Assembly: GCA_020091685.1 (NCBI GenBank) | Contig: CM034613.1 | Location: 4,315,878-4,379,877 of the forward strand | Source of the DNA: Lutjanus erythropterus | Lineage: Eukaryota; Chordata; Actinopteri; Lutjaniformes; Lutjanidae | DNA: 64,000 nt | Direction of reading: 5' to 3' | Part shown: positions 1 to 13,200 of the stretch, one piece after another | Numbering within the stretch: position 1 is the first letter of the stretch | How the letters are laid out: every line of letters begins with the position of its first letter | Translations under genes and position numbers: made by a program | Notes under the pieces: generated by a model | What the model was told of the DNA's origin: nothing | Databases searched by the model: none | What the model saw: the letters and a program-made list of their open reading frames with translations, nothing else

Positions 1-949
1 ACATATATCTCATGTCTGTACAGTTTTGGTGTGTTGAGGTTTTGAGATATCAGAGATTTCTACTGCCCTCCCCAAAAATGGAGGTAAATTGCATTTTGTT
101 TGTAGAGCTTCAAGCACTGCAATGTACAAGAAAACTGCAGCATTTCTTTTCAGAAACAACGTCCAGGAATCTGGAATGGCAAATTTCTGCCAGAGCAAAT
201 GAAAACATACTCCCCAATATGTCTGGTTCCCAGGTTAAGAGAAGTCACCATGAGTTTTCACTGGACCTACTTTCTACAATACCAATCAAATAGTCCCTAT
301 GAAAACCTTTGCCATTATAGTCCATGGATTATCCAAAGAAACTTGGTCATGTCTAGATGGTATCCCCCAACCCGCAAAAGATCTTGTGAGAGCAATCATT
401 TTAAGCCAAACCATGATCTTTCCTTAACCCTATTTTGTGTCCTTAAAACTAAGCAGATCTTAACCACATTGTTGTAAAACATAATTATTTTGTACAACGT
501 GCATATATAACTAAATCTGGCACATTTACGTTACTTAAGGTGATCATTAATTAATGTGCACTGTCCCTTCTTAAATAAACATTAGCATAAACAACACTGG
601 AGACTTTCAGAAATCTAAGCTTACCATCTAGACACAATGAAGGAACAGAAACACTGGTCATAATGCAAGGAACAGAATTGCACCATTTCATTATCATGGC
701 TTGCCAATTTACTGAGTTTACTAAGTTTCTGATTTTATTAACATTTTTGGCATAACAAATTATTTTAATCTCGGTCTATAATGGTCACTTTTGGACAAAT
801 TCATCAGGTTGAAATGAGCAATTTACCTGAAGTTTATGCTGATAAAAAAAGTTTGGTCCATCTGAAATGGAACATTTATTTAGGATAGAGGTTTACAATA
901 AAAATATGACATTGATTTTGCTTGTAGCCCATTGTTTTAGTTAGAACAT

Positions 950-1600
950 GCTGCCATTCCAACCCTCATGTATTGACATGAGCTTTGGAGACTGACCAAA
1001 AGAGGGAGATTGTAGATAGGTGTTGCTGAAATAAGTTTTGTCTGCAGGGTGGTTGGGTTCAGTCTTAGAGACAGGATGAGGTGCTGTGACCTTTGAAGGT
1101 CTGACTCACAAGTTAGCCTCTAAACGCTTCCCTCAAAAGAGACTGATGACAGTCTCACAGCTTGTTAAAACTGGGTGGAAATAAAATGTTGATGAACAGG
1201 TCCAAAGTCATTAAGACAACCCTTCATACTGTTGCGGTGATATACAGACGTTTTTCATCGAAAAATGTAGGGGAGTACTTAGCAGCATCAGTCACCACCT
1301 TTCAAGCAACTACCTTGCATTTAGAAATCCCCAGATGACTGGTAATAGGCGAGATCTTTGATTGTCTAGTATTGCGAGTCTACCCTAAGTTAGACCCAGA
1401 AGTCGCTGGAGGGATTAAGTATCTCATTTGGTCTTGGACCGCCTTGGGATCTCCCAGGAGGAGATGGAAAGCATTGGTAGGGAGAATGACGTCTGGAATA
1501 TCCTGCTTAGCCTGCTGTCGCCACGTCCGGACCTCAGATAAGAGGATGAGAATGGACAGATTGATGGATGTTGCTTTTGAGGATATCAAATCTAATTTTT
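950..1600 (+). mobile_element. Rex3/RTE-type LINE 3' end, decayed
   Basis: Two blocks match the 3' coding end of a LINE very common in fish. About 955-1100 carries CCAACCCTCATG...GAGCTTTGG...GACCAAAAG and GGGTGG.TGGG.TCAG..TTAGAGA. About 1385-1585 carries GACCCAGAAGTCGCTGGAGG, CGCCTTGGGATCTCCCAGGA, GGGAGAATGACGTCTGGAAT and CTGCTTAGCCTGCTGTCGCC, followed by a GATGGATG-like end. A sequence without similarity separates them. The GATG-type tail suggests the Rex3 (RTE clade) family; that name is from memory and other non-LTR clades remain possible. Many stops show the element is dead. Confidence 0.6.
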
Positions 1601-2949
1601 CAGTGCTCTGAGGAGTACAATGAAATTCAGTTCACCTTTGGTGTATTTGAGCAGCAGAGGTTTCAGAGGCCTATATCTCAAACCTCAGCACATGAAACAA
1701 AAATAATGTACCAGGCCAGACAGCAGTAGAGGTAAGTGAGAAAATTGACCTTTTAAACCCTTCATATCTCAGTCCATGGGTTTCCATTAGACATTCAGTG
1801 TTATGGTGTACACTGTTTGTCCCCCAAACAGTAAAATTCTCACTGTTAGTTTCAGCATGAAGTGTAAAAATCAGCTAGTTATCTTTGTTTGTGTGTTAAT
1901 TTCCACCAGCCGCAGAGTTAATTTAGCACTTTTTCTAGTTTTGAATGCCACTCCAGAGCCATATGAGCTCTATTAGTGGACAAACAAAGGAAAACAACAT
2001 TCATTAACAGTGGGATTTTTGTCCATTTAGTTCCTCTCATTAAAATACACAGCTTAGAATGAGACAACATTACCAGGAATGTGTTTGGAAGTCATTTCCA
2101 GGAGAGTTTTGCTGAATGAGATTGGATGCAAAGTTTCCTTTGAGGAAAACTGTTTGTTTTTCTAAGTGTGCTTGTTACAGTGCATGGTGCCGGGAGTGGA
2201 AATGGGTTGTCAGGAGCAGAAGAAGCTCTCATGATGCTCCCTTACAGCAGCGCATGCAGTAGAGGCCCATTGAGAGTCTGTCCAGTGTCTGATATTTGAC
2301 CAGCTGTCATTAGTATGAGTGGTGGACGATCTCTGGTCCCCCACCTGTCCTTGGCGCTAAGTCACTGCTCAAAGACTTCATTATGGGATGGCAGGCTGCG
2401 CCGTCAAAAATCGAAACTCAGTGGCAAGGAAATAGACCCTGGCTAATCTGTCAGACATGAACTGCCCTCAACACCCCTCCTTGGCCGCCGACCCTATCTC
2501 ACGGGAGCCAGATGGGCGATGTATATAGGTGTGTGTGCACGAGTGTGCGTGTGTCAACCCACAGGGTGTGTGTCAGACACATGGCAGATAATGGTGAGTA
2601 AGTCTGAGTGTTTAAGTCTCTCCTCCTCTGTGCGTATGTGTGTGCGACCATCTCTTTGCCCTTCTCAGCAGATTACAGCTGGAAGCCAGCCTTATCTCTA
2701 GGCCTGGGCCTGGAGTCTGAGATGATGTGACAAGTCTCACTCCAGCTAGCTTACTGATGGAGAGATTGGCGGGAAAAAAAAGAAGGAAATAGACAGAGGG
2801 GGAGACTGTACTTCTTAAAAAGATATGAACCCTTGAAGCGTACATCAACAGTTTGGGGCGGAAGCTGGCGATATCTTAAATTTTGTGCCAATATGCCATT
2901 TTGACACTGAAGAATTTGCAGGATTGAGGTTTGTGGTTCACCAGAAGTG

Positions 2950-3110
2950 GACACCAGTCCAGATTTGGAGTCACATGTCACATGTTTCACCACTCTGATT
3001 GGTTGTAAGACCATTGAATTGCATCCAAGTTAGCAGTCCAGTGCAAACTAGGCAGCGCTGATCAAATATAAATCAATATTCTGTTGCTCCATGGCCATGA
3101 CAGATGCAAA
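2950..3110 (+). repeat. dispersed teleost repeat, fragment (copy 1)
   Basis: The words GTCCAGATTTGG, GATTGGTTGTAAGACC, TTGAATTGCATCCA and CAG(C/G)GCTGATCAAATAT recur in the same order at 4668-4850. They belong to a non-coding repeat I recognise as common in percomorph fish but cannot assign to a named family. The copy is a fragment. Confidence 0.5.
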
Positions 3111-4175
3111 TCAACAAAATCTGAACAAGTCAGCATGATCAGATGGGCAAAAACATCCACTGCTGAAACACTTCTGAAACACTGCTGGTGGGGGCATGCA
3201 GCCATGTTGAGGATGGGTCAAAACCACGGTACATACGTGTCAAGCCTAGTTGAATTAATGGGTTGGTCATTTATAATAATCCTCTTGGCATTATAAATGT
3301 AATCAATAACTTTGTTATGTATTTCACTGTGGATTTAAAGAGCTTTACTGATTGACTGACTGATTAAGAAAGCCAAGAGCCAAGTTGTTTGTTAGATTTA
3401 TCTTTGAGGCTAGGAGCTTAATTCCGAGAAATAACCTGTGCATACCTACTGATCATTGTTATAATAGCAAGAATCTGACATGCAGCTGATGTCTGAGTAT
3501 AAATAATACTCAGATGTACTGATGTAAGCCTGGTGGAGCCTGACAGAGAGCCCAGCAGAGACACGCAAAGAAAGTGACACAGAAACAGAGTGCACAAATA
3601 CTGAGCAGAGCCATAAAAATAGAATTTCAGAGTGAGAAGGGGCTAAAGGGGCAGAGGGCACATACAGGCCTCCTCCCCCATCAACCTGTGCTGTAACGGC
3701 AATCAAACCCTCTGGCGGCAAAGAGGGAGGATGGCTTTGCAGGAAACCAGGAGTGAGACTGGCTGCCGTTAGCGCCACAAAATTGGGTGCCCCGCTCCAA
3801 CAGATCGAGAGCGAACTGTTGTGATGGGAGAGAAACTTCAGCTCCTTTGAAAGCAGTGTACGGCCACACAGAGCCGCCCTGTCTGACCCTCTCAGACAAC
3901 TCATTAGTACTAAGCAAAGAGCGGGAAGTGTGAAGGGAGGACAAAAGGGTTAAATCTATAGGGGGTGAAGGAGATAACGCGCCTTCTCAGTTCAATATAT
4001 TGTAATTTACACTCATACATGAATGGAAGCTCAGATTTAAAAGTGTCTCTGTAGGAATTTAAAGTCTTCAGACCATTTATGATGGATTCAACAGAACCCA
4101 CAAAGACTTTCGTGTTATTATGCCGACAGCAGCCCTGAAATTGAACACTTCTCTTGAAATTGTGATTTCACTCAC

Positions 4176-4283
4176 GTCATAACCAGGGTCTCGTCTCCCG
4201 GCTCACTCAGGAGTCCATCGACGAACACAGAGGTGCTGGTGAAGTTGTGAACAGTCCACGTCCGTCCTTCGTCAATACTAAAC
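4176..4283 (-). CDS. sorcs2: SORCS2 internal exon 9 of 9 in window (Asp-box blade)
   Basis: This 108-nt exon encodes FSIDEGRTWTVHNFTSTS followed by VFVDGLLSEPGDETLVM and two bases (AC) of a threonine codon. The acceptor is CTTCACAG and the donor TGAC|GTGAGT. SIDEGRTW is a full Asp box. NFT is a luminal N-glycosylation sequon conserved in SORCS2 as I recall it. In the family the next residues are a VFGH segment leading into the 10CC module, so this exon sits near the end of the propeller. The following exon is not found in 1-4175, so the intron is at least 4.1 kb. Confidence 0.95.
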
Positions 4284-7200
4284 CTGTGAAGAAAACAAGC
4301 AGGGGTCACAATCACCGATATTCAAACAGAGACATGGATTAATGTATCTTCAGATGGGGCCATGCAATAGAGTTAGGAAAGGCTACAAATAACACTCTCC
4401 CAGGGAACTGCCCATTTACTAATTCATTCAGAGAGTGGTGTCTTATTTATCACCTTTCTTTGCAAAACTAAAACTAGCGGAAAGAGTGGATTAAATAACT
4501 TGATTATCTGCAGCTTAATACATACAATAGATAGCCTTTAATTTGCTCTGACAGATACATCTACCCCCCCTTTTCATTAAGACAATGAATTCCAGCAGCC
4601 TTTGATCTGATCTGGCCAGTCACAAATGTGTCTTTGATCTAGAGTGAGTTCTGTATTATGATTGACAGGCGAGCATCACTGGTCCAGATTTGACAAGTCT
4701 TATGTCACATATTTTGCAGCTTTGACTGGTTGCAGGTCTATCCAATTGCATCCAGTCATGGTCCGTCCAGAGCATTGCCTCAGGCTCATGGAACTCAAAC
4801 CAGGCGGTGCTGATCAAATATGTAACAAGATTCTGCCACTGCATTGCCTATATTTCTTGCCCCAGATGTTCTCAGAAACATATTTTAATGTACTCTTTAG
4901 CTGTAATACAGGAAAGATCGTGGCCTGACAGCTTCCATTTTCTGATCTGCTTGAAAACACTCAAATCACTTAGATTTTTTTTTGTTGCTTCGATTTGCTG
5001 TAGATCTATTGAATTGCATTCAGGGGCATTTTGGTCTGTGTATGTTGGTTACGGACCATGGAATAAAGAAAGAGTGATGCTTTCTGCCCAGTGTAGGTAC
5101 CAGATGTGCTCGGGGTCCTGCGTTACCAGATGATGGACACATTATGATTGGCTGTTAGAAAGAGCATGGATGCCATATAAAACAAAACAGAACAGATGGA
5201 ATTAATTTAAGCACTGTCATGTTAATTTGAAACCAATTAACAATTGATTTTCTAAAAGATAATATTCTTTAAAGTTAGATTAGTTTGCTAGTTAACATTA
5301 GCTAGCATTAACTAACAGAGAGCTCTTGATCAAATATTATGTCGATAAAACCTAATGATCAGTGTTAAATTTTAGTATGTAGTGTCACTTTTAATTGCTT
5401 TAATTTTCTTAATGACAAGAAAAAAAGATGACAAAATAACTGTGAAATTATCTGGCCACAGCCATATCTCCTATCTGACCTATAGCCGATCATAACGTGT
5501 TTATGCATGGCATCCGTATGCCTCCCAGTGTACAGCCAATTCTTCGTCAGGTTCGCAGTAGATCTGGCAGAACGAGCACGTATGGTACCTATACCTGCAA
5601 AAGGCTGTCGGTATACTGAAGCACAAATCAATAGCAGAGTAACCCTAACTCTCACCCCCTAAAGAAGAAAACCACTAAGTAGCACATCTCAGTACCTATT
5701 CTTGCAAAGGTTGCCTGTATGCCGATACCTGTACCTGCAAAACATTGCCGGTGGCACTGTAGAACAAATCAATAGCAGAGTAAACCTAACCCTAACGCCC
5801 TAACCAACTGCTAAGCTGAGAACCGCCAAGTAGGACATATGAAATAGGTAGCATATATCAACAGAACACCGGCTAGCATTGAGAGGCCAGCTTTTGCTGA
5901 CCTCAAGGTGGGTCTGTGACTGTGACATCACAGACTAACTGGTTGGGAAAACAAGAACAAGTTGCTTCTAAAACTTACAAGGGCTTTTGAGTGGTAAATC
6001 TGCCCTGGTTATAACTGTAAACCACATATATGTATGCCAGCTATAGCAAAGGTAACCAAGGGGATTGGGGCTAAGCAAAGGGTCCATTGAAGGAATCTTT
6101 TTTTTCTCCTAAGGTTAGGATGTAGGCTATACTCTGAAGGACAAAATACACAAGAGAACAAAATGAAAGATGAGGGAGAAAGGGACCATGTGACAAAGCT
6201 GCACCTCAGCCAACTGAACTGCCAGGAGTTTTTCACCAGTGGAAAGTTATAAGAGAACAAAATAACAGAAATTTTAAATGAAGTGGTTTGATGAAAATGG
6301 GATAATGCTTCCTTTGTAACAGTATTTGGTATCTGAGTTTCCCTCTATCCAAACTCAAAATGAAGAGTCTGAGACAGACAAAGCCAGCCATCTGCTCAGC
6401 TTTATTCACTGTGCCGACGACTCCTGCAGTCAACAGTGGCAGCAGTGCTGAGTAAATGTGACTGCGTGATGGAGAGGGATCAATGTGGAAATCGAGCAGT
6501 GTGTGGCTCGCACTGCAGGCTGTGTTTGGTAATGATGTGCTAACAAGGACTACAATGTGATAATCAGGTAAACATGCACAGTTACAAGGAAACACAACGG
6601 ATAAACACAGCTACTAAAGACTCTGTTGCTATGGTAAAGGCCTCTGTATGCTTCAAACCAAGCGCTTGTGAGACTGTCTGAATCAGGAGGGTGCTGGTTC
6701 CAACAATTTTGTAACTTTTCCAAAATGAATGCAGTAATTGGCCAGGTATACAGAATGTTGAAGTAGAAAGGGAATTTTCCTCGAGTTTTTTCTATTAATT
6801 ATTCACAGTTTTTTTTTTTGTTACTTTTCACATGTATACTAAGAAAGCTTCCAAGAAGGGACTGTCCAGTAATGTCCCAATTCATACAAATTATTTATTA
6901 TTACAAATGAATTATTATGTTGAGACTACAAACAGACTTATTTTTCAGACTTATTCTTGAGGAGAGATTGGAATGATAGGAATAATTGGAATGATAGTGT
7001 CGCCCAGCCTTCAAGTGCGGCCTTTCGGAACTGTTCTAAACACTTTTGCCCTTATAGTAGATAGCAGAGCTGTGGAGTCGAGTCAAGTGACTTGGACAGG
7101 AATCAGACCCAAGACACAAATTTGATGACTTTAGACTTGTGACTGCATTTGGCGTTGAGCCTTTTAACTCAAAACCCAAAGATTAAAAAGTCCCATTTCT

Positions 7201-10200
7201 TGAATCAACTAATGTTAATGCTATTTTTCCCTCAGCAAGTCAGCAATTAATTTCCCAGATCCACTTTGTTTGAATGAATCTGACAGCATCCAATCAACTT
7301 AAAGGAGAGAACAATGAAGAATTAACTATAGTTACTAAGCTTCAGATGGAAAAAATGGTACCAAAGATAATTTTATTCCCTGGACAAAACTATCCATATA
7401 CAGACGTACAAACATTTAGTATACATGAGCCTTAAGTTGAGGCTAGCAAGCTAATGCTTAACTAAGGCTAACCTAACTACTAAACAGTCTTTTAGTTTGA
7501 AGTCCCTAACAAGTCATAATTTAACCGTCAGTTTCTAGCCTCAAAGTTTAGGACCTGGAACTTGATTCTGAATTTGACTTGGGACTTGAGACTTCAGTGC
7601 AAAGACTTGAAAAACAAAAAAACAATGATGACATATGATGTGAAGACAAATTGTGCAACCAATTCCTTTAAAGGCTGAACGCAGGTATACGTAATCCATG
7701 ATTACCCGTAGTTATGAGCTAAATTGTGATGCCAGGAAATAAGAGGAGGAGACTTAAAATGAATACTTCAGACTTCAACTTATTATGAATAAACCTGCCT
7801 CCTGTGTCTGCATCTGTAGCCGTAGCTGTGGCCATATCTGTAGGGTTGGTCTACAATATTGTATTTCAGCCTCAGTCATGGTAGTGGTACTTGGAAAGGC
7901 TAAAATATTCTGAGGTGATACATCGTGTAAAAAGTTTGAGAAACACTGCTTTAAAGCATACTGATGCCTTAAGTGTATGATTCAAATTCCATCAAAAAAC
8001 TAATTAGCAGCACTCCTTTATATAAATAACTACTGATGTGCCTCAAGCAAGGCACTTAAACTACCCATTTGATCCATCAGGCATCAGTTGGACAACTATA
8101 GCCTTCTACATGGCGACGTCCTCAGTCACCCATCCAATTATATCTAATTTCCTCCAGCTAATACCCGAGGAATTATTAGAAATGGATGAGGCGATAACCC
8201 TGTAATCAAATAGATTAGCGGGCCAAACTTATAATTATCCTCCATGCCACACGCCATTCTCATCCTGTACTCCGTTGCTCCAGTGCTATGAGGAAACCTA
8301 AAACAAGACTTATTCTACGTGGAGCTAATCATAAATCATAAATGTACATAACACAATCCTGTCCAGCCGGCGCACTGCGGTGGCATCTCATTTCTCAGCC
8401 TGCTAACTTCTCATAATTAACTGATATGAATGCATTGAGTTACCCATTGTAAAAAAAAAAAAAAAAGAAAGAAAACCCTCCATTGAGTTTGAGTGAGCCG
8501 ACGAGAGGAGCCGGGGAATTATCTGAAATGATTTGAGTGTGTGTGCGCACATGCACGGTTGACACTTTCAAAAGTCGAGATGCAGCGCTGCTTTTCAAGT
8601 GGCCGTGAAAATGGCATTGCTTTGATGCACACAGTTGTAGATATCCGACCCCCGCATGGGAACATGGTGTAATTATTTCAGAGAGTCAGAGGCGCTGCAG
8701 AGGCAAGCAAGAAGTCTTGTTTGCAGGATGTGGACAGATTTTTCTTTTTTTGGAGTATCATGAGGGTCTAAATGCTGAGGACTTGACTTAGTGAAGGAGC
8801 ATTTTAGGTCAAGAATGGCTCTTCACAGCGACAAGTACAGACTCTCCTCTAAACTCAGCTACAGCTTGCTATATCCTCAGTCTCTTTTTTTTTTTTTTTT
8901 TGGTCTATTGCTGCATTTTCTTTTCTCCATCCTTCCTGCCCTTTTTCCTTTTTTACTGTTGGCTCTGCTTATTTCTGTCTGGGAGGTTGAACTAGGCCAC
9001 ACAGACTCATTAAGTTTATCCTTAAAGAGCAGAACTCCATGATACATCTTGTATGGAGAAAAGAGACATCACTGCCCTGGCTTCAGTGGGTTGAAAGCTA
9101 AGTCTAGTGAAGCTTGATCACGGCTAGGTGTACTCGCCACTTTCCCAACCTCCACATCTCTCTACATAATGCACATTACTTCCTGCAGTGGCACTGAGTA
9201 TTGGCATATTGTAGATTGCATCCAAAGATAGTGAAAAAAGAGTAAAACTACCACAAGTTTCTTTGCCTGAATGCAGATGCTTTTTAAGATTTCAGCGCTG
9301 ATTGATTTGGCGACACCTGTGAAGAACCTCTCAGTTCATTTTCAATTTTGAAGGGGTGCTATAAACTATAAACAGTGAGAACATCTTTTCCATTGAGAAA
9401 AGACTTTGTTGCTCTTCTTTCAATGAAAAATACTCACCAGTTCTGATATAACTGATGCTACTGCAGGATCTATGCTAACCTCTTCAGGAGTCGCCATTGT
9501 TTGTTTGAGACGTGTCACTTCCATGGACGCCTCTCACAGTCATTACACCTAAAACTTCTGGTGCGGACACAAACAAATAACTTGAAGCCTGGCAAGACGG
9601 ATTCTAGCATGATCTTGTGAATCCAGCTGCCTCACAAGGTAACTCATGGCCTGGGGCAATATCTATCTTGAGAGCAAACAATCAGACTTAAAACTGCATT
9701 TTAAGGACCTTATCATGTCTGTATTCACACACAAAGCTAGAAATAATGAGGTGAGACAATGCTTCAATTTTCAAGGCCCATAATTTTATGTTAAATTTCT
9801 AAGAAATTACCCACAAATTACCTGCATATTACCCCAAATTTCAAGGTTAAGTGTATGATAATTAGCAAATACTGTTTCATGTACAGTAGTTGGTGGTCAT
9901 TACTAAGTAACACATTTGAAATTCCTCAGAATTTACTAGCATATTACTCCCAAATTTAATGCTAAGTATGTGATAATTTGAAGTTGTCATTTTCATGCAA
10001 GTGGAGGGTAATTGCCATTTCACATATTTGAACTTTCTTTGGAATTCGCAACAAATTTACCCCAAATTTCATGGTAAATACATGGTACCTACAAATTCCC
10101 AGATTAAGTATATGTTGATGGTAATTACCAACTAACATATTTGAAATTTCTCAGAATTGACCTGCAACCCCCAAATTTTATGGTAAGTTATAATTCGCAA

Positions 10201-13200
10201 GTGGATGTTCAAGTACGTGGTAATTGCTATTTGCTTATTTAGAAATAGCGGAATCTAATTATTAAATAATGTTGGAGTAATTTTCAGTAGACTTTTGTAA
10301 TTTCTAAAAAAGTTTCAGTTATGATACTTGGCTAATTATCACATATTTACTATGAAATATGGGGTAAATTTGCAGTTAATATCAAAGAAATTCCCAATAT
10401 GGGAAATGGCAATTACCACCCACTGGCATGAAAACGACACTAGCAATTTATTAAATACTTACTCTGAAATTTGTGGGTAATTTGCAGGTAAATTCAGAGA
10501 ACTTTCAAATATGTTGCTTTGTAATTACCACCAACTACATGAAAATGGTACTTGCTAATTATCACATGATTAACCATGAAAGTTGGAGGTAATTTGGCAG
10601 TTATTTCTAATAAAATGTCAGATATATTACTGGGTATTTACCACCTATTGACCATGAAACTATAGGACCTGGAAATTGAAGCATTACCTCAGATTACAAT
10701 AAAATAATTGCCACACAGTGAGCCTGGAGTTTTTGGGGGCCTCCTGAGGCTTTGCTGGCCATAAACAGTACTGAAACCGGGGCTCGACATAGTAAAAGGC
10801 TACTAAAAGATCTTTTACTGATCTGCAGGAGAACAGTCAAGATTGAGACAGTGACATAACTTATCCCCGGTCTTCTACAAAAGTCTGTGCTCTAACAGAA
10901 TGCCAGTAGAACAATAAAGTTGCAGTTGTACAATAGAGTCAAGTAAGCCAGCTAATTAGAGCAGGCGTCCAACAGAGACATGAACTGAAGATGTGATAAA
11001 TCAATGTGAAAAATACTGGAATAACATTGGTGTTCCATCATTAGTTTTTTGGCCTGAGAACAATGCTTTGCAGTCTTCACAGCTGAAATGTGTTACTCTC
11101 ACACATAGCGCTGCTCTCTATTACGGAGCAGTTGAGGAAGAAAGAATGATCGGGGGTCATGGAACTCCAACGAGACAAGAGCTTCTGGCTCCGAAACTGA
11201 ACGCGGGCCGGGGAAGGTTTTGGAAGCCAGAAATCTCAGCACCTGATGAGGTGATAACATTACGGTCATTTTGTCTAATGAAGTGGTAAAAACTGTGCTC
11301 GTCTCACTTTAAAGAAGTTGTCTTTTCCTACAGAACACTTTCTCATGCTTTCACAGCTCTCCGCGGCCCTTTACGAGATGTTTTCCACTGTGCCGCCGGA
11401 GCCTTTGGGGTTATTGATTTAGCTGAGGCATGAAGGAGGGGAAAATGTGAAGGACAACACTCGGCAGTCTTTCACCGGGAGACAGATGAGGGCCCATCGA
11501 AAAGGTCATTTGATTTCGGTGTGTGATAAATGTTTTTCTGAGCACTCCCTTATCTACGCTTTCTCATTATTTCATCCTTATTTATTAAGGTCGACGAGAT
11601 AACATCTTGCTGAGCTTGAAATTGTCTGCATGAGCTGTGGGGAGAGAGGGGGATGATCTTAAATGATTTTGAAGGGTACAGTGCTGGACTGGGGAACTAA
11701 CTGATATTTCACTCTGCTGTAAAAATATATAGAATGGCTCGGCTGATGTGGAGCTTTGAAGCCTCTATCGACACTTCATGCACTGATGTTTGGGGCTTTG
11801 ATGCATCAGTTGGTGGTGACCTCCTTTGTAACTTTTTAGCACAAGTGGAGTTTTATTTTTTTGTAAATGCATGGCGCTTTCAACATACATCACTTGTAAA
11901 GTTATGTAGCAATACCAAAAAAGTAGTGTAAGGCTACTCAAGTACCTACTGTATAAATATGCAATATATGACATTTTGATAGTTACTTACCAACACCAGT
12001 TGCTACTTATTTTCTTCCCTTTAAGGATTTTTATTCCCATCTCAAAACTGAATGTCTAGATTTGTACTTTTTTGTGTGCTTCTCGTTATATTAATGTTTA
12101 TATTCTTTCGATCTTATAATTTAGTCAGGCACCTTCAAGAACTTTAAACACACATTACAAATAAACATATATATTGATTGATTGACTGCCAAAAGGCTTC
12201 TCATGGAGGATCCACTAGTACCAATCAATCAATTCTGCAATAAATAATGTTCATTAACCTGCATCATATCTATCATATCAGCAATAGAATAAAAGGTGAG
12301 TCATATAATGATCTGACCCTGTTACATGATGTCACATTGCAGCAAGGACAGGTATTGATATGATGACATAACAGTAATCTTACTTGAGAATCTTGAGGGG
12401 AATAGAGGTGTCCTTGATGGCAACAATGACCCCGCCATGGTCCAGGTACAGGATGTGATGCTCCTCTTCGAAAACCTTGAAAAAGGGTAACAAAGAAAGC
12501 TCAGGGTGAAATTCCAAACTCATGAAAAGCAACAGATTTGTAGAGGTACTTTTGAAAAAGTAACATTGAAAACGGTACATGCCATAATATGGTGCGCAGA
12601 ACGGAGTAAAAGAAAACTTGACAGATATGTGAGACTGGATTTTATATCTCTTCGGACTGTATAACTTTTATGAGAGCAGAGGTGGAGAGAAGGTTTGGAG
12701 GGGAACAGGAGAAGAGGGACGTGGGAGTGTAGAGAGAGAAAGAAGAAGAAGGAGAAGAAGCCATGGAGGACGTGATGTACCTGTCTCCACGTCTTCCCAC
12801 AGTCTGAAGTGATGTACATCTCTTCCTTATACTCGACTAGCTTGGAGCCAAGGTTACCTGAAGGAAAGACGAGGAATTGAAAATTTCATCAGGCAGGGAG
12901 GCTCGTGTGAGGCCTGCAACAACAACAGTTTCAAAGAGAGGGAAGAACACAGGGAGCAGATGTGAGGAGACTAGATAGAGAATAACCAAACACAGGGAGA
13001 CACATAGGTAGAGGATGCCCCCCTCAGAACGTTTTATTACTTTACCTTCCTTTTTAATGATTTACCAAATGGGAATAGACATCGGAAAGTGATAAACTCT
13101 TAGTAAATTTTGCAGAATTTTCAGCAGAAAAGAGCTTTGCTTTGTCTGATTATTTCAGGCGAGGTGGATAATTTATTTTCACTGCTTCCTCATTGATCAG

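Larger units (their letters stand above)
1..4175 (-). other. SORCS2 intron, incomplete
   Basis: No exon is recognisable here. Positions 1-950 show no repeat I can name. A decayed Rex3-type LINE occupies about 950-1600. Positions 1600-2500 are plain intron, with a moderately G+C-rich, low-repeat patch at 2180-2520. Around 2519-2660 is a GTGTGTG-rich patch. About 2950-3110 is a fragment of the repeat seen more fully at 4640-5165. Positions 3600-3960 are low-repeat and somewhat G+C-rich, and the overlapping open frames there on the minus strand lack any recognisable motif. Confidence 0.6.
4284..12383 (-). other. SORCS2 intron, 8.1 kb
   Basis: Contents in order are a dispersed repeat (4640-5165), a local tandem duplication (5583-5860), plain A+T-rich intron (5900-7060), an AAGTC element (7064-7630), plain sequence with a low-repeat TAAT-rich block at 8100-8440, an A-run at 8449, a repeat that recurs at 22.5 kb (9380-9644), a fold-back element (9749-10690) and low-repeat sequence at 11330-11650. 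A LINE-like (TTGA)n tail sits near 12120-12186. No further exon was found. Confidence 0.6.

Noticed and set aside
3446-3944. Minus-strand frame of 152 codons and its overlap at 3681-3944
   Set aside because: It has no motif, is serine- and leucine-rich, and is not flanked by plausible splice sites continuing the SORCS2 protein. The next expected SorCS2 residues (VFGH...) are not present.
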